A DNA stretch of 64,000 bases from Pisolithus tinctorius (taxonomy: Eukaryota; Basidiomycota; Agaricomycetes; Boletales; Pisolithaceae), in contig JANFAH010000099.1 in NCBI GenBank assembly GCA_024663395.1, positions 62,001 through 126,000 on the forward strand, read 5' to 3'. Shown here one piece after another: positions 9,507 to 19,690 of the stretch; the stretch's first letter is position 1, and each line of letters starts with the position of its first letter. The position numbers and the translations under genes were made by a program. The notes below the pieces were generated by a model. The model had not been told where the DNA came from. It did not search any database and was given only the letters and a program-made list of their open reading frames with translations.

Positions 9507-12500
9507 ATGTCGAGAGCAAGGGCGCCGGCCAATCTGCGAGGCACAATGCCCGAAGGGGACAGACCCCCTAACGCACAGACCAACGAACCGACGCCGTCCT
9601 CACCTGCAGCACCGATAGCGTCAGCTAGTGCCTCGAGGACACCTCAGGTAACGCCCAACTCACCAATAGGTTCGCCCACAGTTGCAGGGCCCTCGTCACA
9701 ACCGACAGGACCAGGCCCAGCCATCGATGGGTCCTCGACGTCGACGACGGCATTGTCGAAGGGGAAGGGACAAGCCAGGTCTAGAGAAAGAGGACGAGAG
9801 GGAGAAATGAAAATAGTCAAGACGGAGAAGCTCACCTCTAATAACTGGGCAGCGTGGAAAAAGAAGATCGCCGCCGTACTTCGGCTCCAAGATTTGTACG
9901 AGATGGTGACAGGGGACGACCCACAGCCATCCGAGACCCTGCCGGACGAATTGAATGCCTGGCAGAAACGTGACAAACACACGTACGTGACGCTTATGGC
10001 AAACCTCGCTAACGATCAGACCATACATGCCCAATCAGAGACGGAGACCAGTGCCACGTTGTGGCGTAATCTACACGTGGTACACGAAACCCAGGGCCAG
10101 CAGTCCATCGCTGCTATTAGGCGCGAGATCTATGGCCTCAAGGCGCAGGAGGATACGGACCTCCCTGATCATATCACTAGACTACGCGACTTGCAGAACC
10201 GGCTGTATGAAATGGGTGACGTCATGCCTGATCCCCAGTTCCAGGCCGTATTGCTGTCGTCACTCCCTACCTCGTGGGATAGCTATACCTCCGGCTTCCT
10301 CGGAGGATCGCACTCACAAACAACAAAGATATCTATGCAAGAGATAATATCATTACTCCGCACCGAATGGGAACGCCGCAAGTGTGAAGGCGGAGAGAGT
10401 GGGTACTACGCCAAGAGCGGTGGGAGCAATAAACAGAAGGCCGATCATCTGGGCCCGTGTGACATATGTGGTCGCACCAATCACAGAACTTCCGAGTGCC
10501 GCTTCAAGAATAAACCCAAATGCGGGCACTGCCGACGGTTTGGCCACACTACCCAGGAGTGTTGGACCAACCCGGATAACAAAGATAAACAGCGAAGACA
10601 GAGATCTAGAGACCGAGATAGAGATCGGGATAGGAAGCGGTCTAGTAGACGCTCCGGACGATCAGATAAAGCGCATCGCGTAGTGGAGAATACGGACTCC
10701 AAAGACAATGTAGCATTCTCCTCTACCAAAAGTGTAGATACTAAGTCTCCCAAATCAGAGGCTTATTCTGTGTACGTGTGGTTGGCTGATAGCGCTACAA
10801 CATCGCACATCTGCGCTCATCACGAAGCATTTACTACCTACGAGGTACTACCAGACAAAACAGTCTCCGGAATAGGTACCAAGCCAGCTGCCGTACCCGG
10901 ACGAGGCACAGTCACGGTGAATAGCCAAATAGGTGACCGGACAGTCACTGTTAATTTACGCGATGTGTTACATGTGCCGTCATCACCTAACAACCTATTT
11001 TCAATTGGCCGCTTAGACGCACAAGGTGGCCGCTCCATCAGTGGAGGAGGCCAGATCGAGTTGCGCAACTCCTCAGGGGACATCATCGCACTGGGGAAGC
11101 GAAAAAAACATTTATACGAACTACAATTTACAGTACCTACGAGGAGCGAGCAAACCAGTCTCGCTGGCGAAACAACCTCGTGGAAAACATGGCATAAACG
11201 CTTTGGCCATATTGGGATAAGCGGACTGCGCCGCCTGTTCCATAAGAAGTTAGTGAAAGGGTTCGAAGTCGATCCGAACTCACCCGATTTCAATTGCGAA
11301 GCGTGCACTGCCGCTAAACAGACACGTGAACCTCACCCATCCGAGGCAACCCATCGGGCCTCAGCAGCGGGAGAGTTAACTCATACAGACATATGGGGGC
11401 CGTCACGTACGACATCCATACATGGTCATCGATACTATATATCATTTATCGATGATGCAACAAGGTACGCTACGACGTACTACATGAAACAAAAGGGGGA
11501 AGCAACAGAACACGTGAAAGAATACGTGCAGATGTTGGAAAGACAGAAAGACATACTCCCTAAACGAATCAGATGCGATAATGGGACCGAATACATCAAC
11601 AACGCACTGATAACATGGTGCAAAGAAAAAGGGATACTGCTAGAACCTACGGCACCGTACTCGCCATCCCAAAACGGCGTAGCTGAACGATTCAATCGCA
11701 CCGTTGTAGAACTAGGACGGACAATGCTACTGGCAAGAGACCTGCCAAAGTTCCTGTGGTGCAAGGCCGTAAGCCATGCAGTTTATGTACACAACCGCGC
11801 ATGGACACGCACCTGCGAAAGAACACCCTACGAGGGATGGTACGGGCAAGAGCCCGACGTATCACACCTTCAAGAGTTTGGAACGCGCGTATGGATCCTC
11901 GACGAGCACCAAACGATCTCCAAGCTGGATGCGAGATCGCACGCGCACCCATTCGTGGGCTTCCTAGATGGCCCGCGCGCTGTTCAGTACTTCGACACAC
12001 GCACAAGACAAATACGTACCTCGAGAAACTACCGGTTCCATCCAGAGACCGACTCGCCTCCTCGAGACCTGCCAACTACAGGGGGAGACACTGGAGGAGA
12101 GGAAGAAAGAACCGCCAGCGATAAAGCGGAACCAAAACGGAAACAAACAGAGTCACATGACGAGCCCATGAGGCGAAGCAAAAGGGCCCGGACGTCACAC
12201 GATTACAACGTGCTGAACGATCCATTACCCAATTTGGACGAATTACTAAACGATGAGCAAACGTCGGAGAATCGCGAGCTCTCGTCAGCGGAGCGAGTGT
12301 ACCTAGCATTTAATGAAAGTACACTAGGGGAAGGCAACCCCAAAACACTATGAGAGGCTAAAGCCTCACTTGAATGGCCAGAATGGCAAAAAGCCATAGA
12401 AGCCGAGCTACAACAATTGCGTGAAAAAGGGATGTGGATATTAGTAGATCCACTGAAAGGGCGCAAACCCGTCTCAAATAAATGGGTATTCACCCGAAAA

Positions 12501-13886
12501 TACGATAAAGACGGGGTACTCCAAAAATACAAAGCGAGATTAGTCGCCAGGGGATATTCCCAGGTCCCGGGAATGGATTATAACGACACCTATTCCCCGG
12601 TCGTTAGATTAGAAACAATACGCCTTATCTTATCATTGGCCAACGCCCAAAACTGGGAAATCCAACAAATGGATGTAAAGGGCGCATATTTAAATGGTAA
12701 ACTAAAAGAAGAAATATACATGGAGCAGCCCGAAGGCTTCGACGACGAAACCGGACGCCTGTGTAAACTAATCAAGACATTATACGGACTAAAGCAGTCC
12801 GGACATGAGTGGAACGAGGAGCTAAATGGCCAGTTACAAACTGTCGGCTTTGCTCGACTCCACTCCGACCCATGTGTATACATAAGAAAAACCTCGACTA
12901 CGATCGAGATTATTACGGTATGGGTAGACGACCTAGTACTCGTCACCAATACTGCTGAACTCATGACTAAGCTAAAAACACAACTACAAAATATGTTCGA
13001 GGTAACAGACCTCGGAGACCCAAGTAAACTAGTTGGGATTGAGATCACACGAAATCGCACCAATGGAACAATTACCCTCAGCCAGACACGCTATATCGAG
13101 GGACTACTACAAAAATATGGAATGACCGACGCAAACCCAGTCAAAACTCCACTCGATCCAGGCACGCGGCTAAGCCCACGTGACACCGAGGCCGAAGGTG
13201 TACCTAGCGGCAACTACGCAACACTCATAGGGCACCTAATGTATGCATCAGTGGCCACGAGGCCCGACATAACGTATGCGGTCAACAGACTCGCATCCTT
13301 TACGGCAAATCCTGACCTGTCCCATTGGACGGCAGCAAAAAGAATACTAAGATATTTAGCAGGAACTAAAAGCTATGGGATTGCCTATAAGGCTGACCCA
13401 ACTCATCCCGAACACAATAAATTAATTATGTACTCAGATGCCGACTTCGCTAATGACGACGATCGGATGTCAATCTCAGGCTACGTATCCGCCTTCAACC
13501 AGGGCGCGATCACGTGGTACTCAAAGAAACAGAATCACGTGGCCCTCTCCACGGCAGAAGCCGAATACATATCGATGGCGAACGCAACGCGCGAAATTAT
13601 ATGGTTACGAAGCCTACTGAGTGAACTAGATCGCCCGCAGTTAGAGGCTACAACGCTCTACGGCGATAACCAATCAGCGCTAGTGATTGCGAAAAATGCG
13701 CAATATCATCAACGATCAAAACACTTTGATACTAAAAATCACTTTATTCGCGACTGCGCGAGAAGAGAAATAATTAACCTAAAATACTGTCCTACGGCCG
13801 AAATGACGGCCGATATCTTCACTAAAGCATTAACCAGACCGAAACACGAACATAACAGAGAAGCCTTGGGCATGACCCCGGCTTGA
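9507..13886 (+). pseudogene. Copia gag-pol polyprotein with one in-frame stop
   Basis: A single 1460-codon frame is interrupted only by TGA at 12351-12353; frame and homology continue on both sides. In order: a gag region; two CCHC zinc knuckles (CDICGRTNHRTSEC and CGHCRRFGHTTQEC); an aspartic protease with DSATT, where DSGAT/S is usual; a pre-integrase zinc site (H and H in WHKRFGHIG, C and C in CEAC); an integrase core with D (HTDIWGP), D (RCDNGTEY) and E (NGVAERFNR); reverse transcriptase with VWVDD in place of YVDD; and RNase H with SDADFA, TAEAEY and DNQSA. The TGA lies between integrase and reverse transcriptase. CGA to TGA at a CpG is the simplest origin. Confidence 0.93.
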
Positions 13887-13893
13887 GGGGGAG
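13885..13893 (+). other. Polypurine tract
   Basis: GAGGGGGAG abuts the 3' LTR and overlaps the pol stop codon (TGA 13884-13886). It is in the position expected for the plus-strand primer. Confidence 0.85.
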
Positions 13894-14232
13894 TGTAGGA
13901 ATACCAACCCGCCGTCACACCCAAATAAGGAAACGATGACGTGCAGAGAGCGCAGGATATATGTCATAACCCCAAGAGGGGGACAAACAAAGTGAAAAAT
14001 ACAAAGGCGGGAGTAGGGGCGGACGCGCCCCAACAGACGAGATATCAAATACACAATGTAGATATAAGGTAGCTACCGCAGGGGATAGAATCCCTATGAG
14101 ACGAGAACGTCACCTCGTCGACCCGCATCCCTGCCTGAGCACGCTGAGTCTTAAACCGAGCACCCTCTTGCACAACCTCGCCTGTACCTAATCACTCCAA
14201 CGTCAGTCACCGTGCACACAACATTCCTAACA
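13894..14232 (+). repeat. 3' LTR of the copia element
   Basis: 339 bp, the same length as the 5' LTR, with eight differences, all transitions at CpG positions. It is followed by the second CAAGG target duplication at 14233-14237. Confidence 0.97.
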
Positions 14233-14237
14233 CAAGG

Positions 14238-15005
14238 CAATTACAAACTAGAACTGGAACTGGGTTGGACAAGCTGACTATGCTACTATGACAGCCCAGC
14301 ACACTTGCAAGAACCAGTTGAATGGGTTGAAGCACTCAAGGCAAGGACAGGATACAGATAGCATTGGAGCATGAGTAAGCATGCTGACTTGAATAAATAC
14401 AGGGATCAACGGTGACTCAGGCAGTGCTATGAGGAGACTCGAAGGAAACTCAAAACAGCTAGAAAGACAGATAGATGGCTGAAAATGAGAATGAAAAGAC
14501 CCGAAAAGACACTGAAAGGCCCAAACTAAGGCTCGAAAGAGACTAAAAATACAGAGGACGAGGATTGACAAACTTGATGGCTGATAATGATAAGGGGACT
14601 TAAATTGAAATCAACAAGATAAGTGACCAATAAGCTGAGGAGGGCAGTTCCTGCTAAGTTAGTCACCAATGGGTTGCACTTCCAGGATAAGGTCCATCGG
14701 GCCCTGCATGGAATTTTGGTGTGCAGCAGCTCATGATAGCAGTGCTGGCTCATGGTCTCTTAGGAGTGGTTGGGTTTGGGTTTGAGGTGTCTGTGTGTGT
14801 AAGATGTTGGCTGTTTCAGAGGGGTGGTGGAATGCGTTCTGCAGCAATTTGGTGGTGCGGTTGGGGTTGGGGGGGGACCCAAGTTACTTAGATTTTTAAG
14901 GTTGTTTGGGTTTTGGTTTGGTTGGCAAACTATACAGTATCTCCCACCAGAGCCAAGCGAGGCAGCTCTTGTGGGGCGTTATAGGGGTGGTAAAATGTGT
15001 AAGGG
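14238..15005. other. CpG-poor, purine-rich non-coding region
   Basis: About 0.75 kb with roughly ten CpG dinucleotides, far fewer than flanking genes of similar length. It is rich in CA, TG and AG runs. I see no coding frame. It may be an old, methylation-eroded repeat that now serves as upstream DNA for the next gene. Confidence 0.45.
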
Positions 15006-15014
15006 TATATAAAA
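15006..15014 (+). promoter_or_regulatory. TATA box of the oxygenase-like gene
   Basis: TATATAAAA lies 33 to 41 bp upstream of ATG 15047, giving a short leader. Confidence 0.6.
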
Positions 15015-15046
15015 CAGGCAAGAGGGACATTCACTGACAGTTCACA

Positions 15047-16448
15047 ATGTCTTCCCTCTCCGATACTGCTCGCTCAATCGAGGCTTCTCTCACTTCTCGC
15101 CCACCCTACTGTAGTGGGACATTACCTGTTCCACCAGAGCAGCTGATATTGTTTTATGATATCGGTGGGTCGACTGCTAGGTATGTTCTCTGTTCTGCAC
15201 ATTACCATTCAGTGATGCATATAATTTACCTTCCAAACAGAAAGTTGCATCTCTCTGACAGCACACCAGAAGAGTTGGATAAACTCTCGGATGCCTGCGA
15301 ACCAGCTACGTTTGGCGTAAATAAAGAAAATGTTTATGATGAATCATACCGGAAAGCTCGAAAACTGGACATTCAGAACTTTGCTACTTTGTTCAACGTC
15401 GATAACATTGGTCTCGTTGATGTCATTCGTAATGCATTGCTGGAGGGTGAAGATGAGAGCCGGCGGATCAAGGTGGAAATGTATAAGCTAAATGTTTACG
15501 GTTCGTGATTTTCCGCAGAGTTTCTTCGCAGAATTTCGAAATCTCAGTCACCTTGCAGGTAAAGATTCATTTTTCAAGCCTCACAAAGATACGCCACGCG
15601 GTGCATCCATGTTTGGGTCCCTGGTTGTGGTATTCCCGACTCCTCATGAAGGGGGCGAATTTGTCCTCAAACAAGATGGTCATGAATGGGAAGTTGATTT
15701 TGCGAGGATGATTTCTGACACAGTGCAACAACCCTGCATAGGCTATGTTTCATTTTTCGCTGATGTCGAACACGAAGTCCGCATCGTTACAGCTGGGCAC
15801 CGCATCACGCTGACTTATAACCTGTACTTCATCCCCGAAACTCAGACTGTCCCTGCCATTTTTTCCTCAACACCTTACGAACAACGTCTGGCAGCACTAC
15901 TTTACACACTCCTAAATAACCCCAGTCTTCTACCTGAAGGGGGGTATCTCGGTTTCGGTCTGCGGCATCAGTATCCTGTAGAGACAGGTATGGAGGTTGA
16001 AGAACTTCAGGACTGCCTCAAAGGAAACGACGCCGCGCTTGCGCGCGCCTTGTCAGCACTTGGCGTCACTTGGCAAGTTCGCGTATTCTATCGTGACTTT
16101 GGCGCGTCCAATTACAGGTACAACTACTTGCACAAACGCATAGTTGACCTATCGGGCTCAGAAGTCGAAGATGATTACAACTATGGCTGGTATATGGGAG
16201 AAGGTGCTGAAGAGGTGGCATATGCAAGCCTCGATGGACAGGTCATAACCCAGGGTTGCTACGACTACGACCCTCCCGAAAACGGACGGAAACTGGCAAG
16301 GGTGACAAAAATGGCCAGCATGACTTCCTCACAGTCGCCATACGTAACATATGGCAACGAGCCGACGTTGGAACATCTGTACGGGGATGTGTGCATTGTG
16401 GCCGATTTACCTGCCTCGGAACATCGCACCATCAAGGAAGTAGCGTAG
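15047..16448 (+). CDS. 2-oxoglutarate/Fe(II)-dependent oxygenase-like protein
   Basis: Three exons (15047-15180, 15241-15500, 15559-16448) encode 427 residues. The middle has the prolyl-hydroxylase-like fold signature: an iron-binding HxD in FKPHKDTPRG, the distal His in DVEHEV, and a 2-oxoglutarate-binding Arg in HRITLTYNLYF. GSLVVVFPTPHEGGEF between them fits the double-stranded beta-helix core. Related proteins are common in multiple copies in Agaricomycetes and usually have no assigned substrate. The N-terminal 150 residues and C-terminal 200 residues lie outside the catalytic core. There is no signal peptide, so it is probably intracellular. The exons are intact with consistent phases. 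Confidence 0.8.
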
Positions 16449-18403
16449 GTCACAGTGGAAATTCGAGAAACGACGGTGGTACAGATGGGATACGTTTGCA
16501 CAGAAGCCACTAGAGTGCAGTAGCGCAGAAACACAGTAAAACCATTTGTTCATGTTTTTCAACTTACCAACATGACAAGAGATATGTTCGAGAAATCCAG
16601 TGAATTCACAGTTCACTACGGTATGGAAAGCTGGACAATCGCGCTTCCGCACGACCAAGATTTTCATGCCGGCGTGCGGACGTGCAGCACATATTTCAAA
16701 GTTACAAAGTACGTTCGGCAGGACGACACCGGACACTGCAGTCATGCAGTTCAAAGGTCACACAGTCATACAATCGTTCGGTCGTACAGTACAGTCGTAT
16801 ATCAGATATTTCGTCAAAAAAAAAGTACCACAGATTGGCAGGACATAGTTGTCTAGAATGATTTTTCGATGGATTTTCATGTGGGCAGGACTGGCCCGCA
16901 TGCTCAAACTCTCTCTTCTCGTCTAGTAGTGTTGACTAAGCAGCAAAAGAGCGAAATCCTAAGTCAGAAAATCAGAAAAATAGTTAGATTGACAACAAAC
17001 TAAAACCAATAACTCCACTGGTAGGGAAACTCCCTCCCTACACCCAAGGGGGCCTTGATATTTTGACTGTACCCAGTCAACCCAAAAGCAGCTCGACCAG
17101 GCAGACGGGAACGACGGGAGGAAGTGGAACAGACACCGGCGCCTCGTCGGGCAACGGCCGCTCGGAACGCCGTGAAACGATAGGTGACGGTGGAGACGAA
17201 CGGGGAGAACATGCCGCAAGAAGAACGAAGTGAAGAATCCGTTCCCGAGATATATGCAAACCTGTCCGAAGGTACCCCCAACCATCAAAACAAGAATTCT
17301 TCCACATCCACTGCAGCGGGCGCGACATGCGACATATCATTCGGAAGCTTTCGAAGAGTAGTATATCATCCAAAAAAAGCGAGAGAGGCCTAGCAAAGAA
17401 ACAAGTGAAATACAGCATAGGCAAACTACGAGGCAATAACCTGGGGGAGGGGAGAGGGGAGAGCCTCGAACGACAACAGCTAGGGTGAACGATACGAAAC
17501 TTCGGACAGTGATAGGGGTCTCGTAGATGGACACGAAGAGGAAATCGCATTTACCGGATCACAGGATCCTGGATTATACGCATAAGTGTCTCGCAGCAAG
17601 CCGAACACAAAAGCATGCGTATCTCGACAACGACTGCACCAAACTAGACGAACATGGCGTCGACGGAAAGGGAATAACAAGGAAGATGAGCTACCCGAAG
17701 AGTGAGGGGAACGGCCAAGAGACGCGCGAGATACGACCACATGACCTCGAGGGAGTGTCTTCGCACAAAAAGCGGAATATCTTCGGAACCACCGGGAAAA
17801 TCTAAACAATCTGAGCATCAACGGGGAGCCGCCTTCGAGCAGTACGATCCTGCGGAAAAGCGGAAGACGCGGCGCAACAGCGAATGAGATATCGTCTCAG
17901 CACGAGGGGGCCAGCGCCGGGTAAGCAAACGAGTGGGTGATGACTCCAGGACAGCGGCCGGGCACGACATCTGCGGGTGCACGCAGCCGATGTGCGATAG
18001 TCAGGCCTTCAGGATCGTACTTGTGGCAAGTTCTCTGCAAAGTGAATGAGCGCGGAAAGGAGGCAAACGCCCGGATGCCGCACTTACTGCCAACTAGTTT
18101 TACTGATCAGCTCGTCGGTTGCGTAGTCGACGCTGCGGAGAATGAATTCACGCACTAAAACCCCCCTCGTCCTCACCCCGCAGTAACTCAGGACACGGAT
18201 GAATTATTGCAGTGACCTTGTAAATTGTAAACAAGTGATGATCCCGCTACCGCATGCGAATGACTGCTGCCCGACGGCCTAACGACTGTAGTATGTACAA
18301 CCGTATGACCGCGTAACCTACGACTGCCCGTCGTCATCGGGTACTCGTGTGAAAACGAGTCCATTGATGCAGTCACCCTCTCACACCAACCCCTCCATCT
18401 ACT
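16449..18403. other. Long intergenic region with no recognised gene
   Basis: Nearly 2 kb separates the oxygenase gene from HEM4. Several mid-sized frames exist on both strands (for example 17077-17550 minus and 17184-17393 plus) but they overlap and show no family motif. The purine-rich tract at about 17200-17900 could be eroded transposon DNA; I cannot name it. Confidence 0.4.
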
Positions 18404-19416
18404 ATGAATGTACTATTGCTACGATCCCCGACATCGGATGTACCTGATAGATACGAGGCCGCCTTTCGTACGCACGGATACTCCCCTATCTCAGCGCCAG
18501 TCTTGGAAACGACGCTCGTCCATCTTGAGCAGCTGGCAAGCAAGATAGACGACGGACCAAGCGTGCATCGGTTTACTGGTGTCGTTGTAACAAGCAAGAG
18601 GTCGATCGAGGCATGGAATCGAGCTGTGGACTGTATTGTAACCCGATCACGAGAGAACGACGTCGTGCGGGAGGTGGGGAGTGGCGGCGAGGATGAGACC
18701 AGCTGGGCACCCATCCCGTTTTACATTCTTGGAGATGTCACTGCAGGCGCAGCGCGTGAGTTGAGGAAAAGGTTGCCACACGGATTGGGTCCGATGGATG
18801 TGCGAGGTGGGTCAGGTGTTGGTTCGGCCGAGCAGCTTGCGAAGGTCATCTTGGAAGATGGAGACGTGTCCGGGTCGAAGAAAATGTTGTATTTGACGGG
18901 AGATAAGAATCGGGATACGATGTCAAAGATGTTGACACAGGGAGGAGTTGAGATGGAGGAGTTGCAAGTATATGAGACGTGTGGCTCGTCGACGTTTGCG
19001 CATGACCTGGAAGATGCATTGAGGAAAGCTGAATCTGCAGGGTGCGGTGGAGGCAAGTCACTTGTTGATATCATCCGAATCACACTCGGATCGGGCTAAG
19101 TTTCCAAATCTCCTTACCAGATAATCAGGAGAGGGCGTGGGGATGGATTGTGTTCTTTGCTCCCTCTGCAGCTCGATATGTTTATCCAGCACTGTGTGAT
19201 CGCTTTTTCTTTCGTCGTCTGGACGACACAGGTGGTACTGGTGAGCATGGACACGAGAGTAAAGAAATTGCCAAGGTCGCCGCGATAGGCCCTACTACGG
19301 CATCCTTTCTTCGTGAAGAGATGGGTCTGCGGGTAGACGTCGTCGCGCCCAAACCGAATCCTGCTGAACTTGCCAACACAATTGCTGCGTTTGATAGTCC
19401 CATTCCCTCTGTGTAG
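18404..19416 (+). CDS. HEM4: Uroporphyrinogen-III synthase
   Basis: Two exons (18404-19052 and 19121-19416) encode about 314 residues. The protein begins MNVLLLRSPTSD and shows the HemD layout: VVVTSKRSIEAW in the first lobe, FYILGDVTA, then LYLTGDKNRDTM and ELQVYET in the linker, WIVFFAPSAARY, and AAIGPTTASFLRE near the C-terminus. The enzyme closes hydroxymethylbilane to uroporphyrinogen III with D-ring inversion, step four of heme synthesis. The intron is best read as GC-AG (gcaagt...ttaccag, 19053-19120); a phase-compatible GT alternative at about 19065 pairing with the acceptor ending 19128 would also work. A decayed partial copy lies 10 kb upstream. Confidence 0.85.
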
Positions 19417-19690
19417 ACCATCCCAGTGCCAAGCTTCCTTGTAAATACCAAGACGTCATCGGATGATTGGCGTTTCCCCATTTGGTGTCGGTCCCCTTTT
19501 CTTTCACACCTTCACACCCGCTAGAATGCAAGAAACGGCACGGCGATGTAAATCGAGCAGTCGTTTAATTTTCAAACCCTCTCAACTCCAACTGGCCGAC
19601 GTTCCTTTAGAGTATCTCATTCCTTTTCTTTTCCCTTGGAAGACTTTCGCCCGTTGGTTTCCATCTTGCATGGAGTCTCCTCTGCTGAGA

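Larger units (their letters stand above)
9067..14232 (+). mobile_element. Full-length Ty1/copia LTR retrotransposon
   Basis: The 5166-bp element has two 339-bp LTRs beginning TGTAGG and ending AACA, a 5-bp target duplication, a primer-binding site, a polypurine tract, and one gag-pol frame. The domain order gag, protease, integrase, reverse transcriptase, RNase H identifies Ty1/copia rather than Ty3/gypsy. The LTRs differ at 8 of 339 positions, so the insertion is fairly young. An in-frame stop in pol suggests this copy is not autonomous now. It landed between the HEM4 pseudogene and CpG-poor DNA. Confidence 0.97.

Noticed and set aside
9507..12353. Separate gag and pol genes with translational recoding at 12351
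   Set aside because: The stop lies after integrase, not between gag and pol, so a recoding site there would make no sense for a copia element; a nonsense mutation is simpler.
17077..17550. 157-codon minus-strand frame in the 16.4-18.4 kb gap
   Set aside because: The content is Ser/Arg/Leu-rich noise that changes character along its length; no splice-supported extension or family motif.
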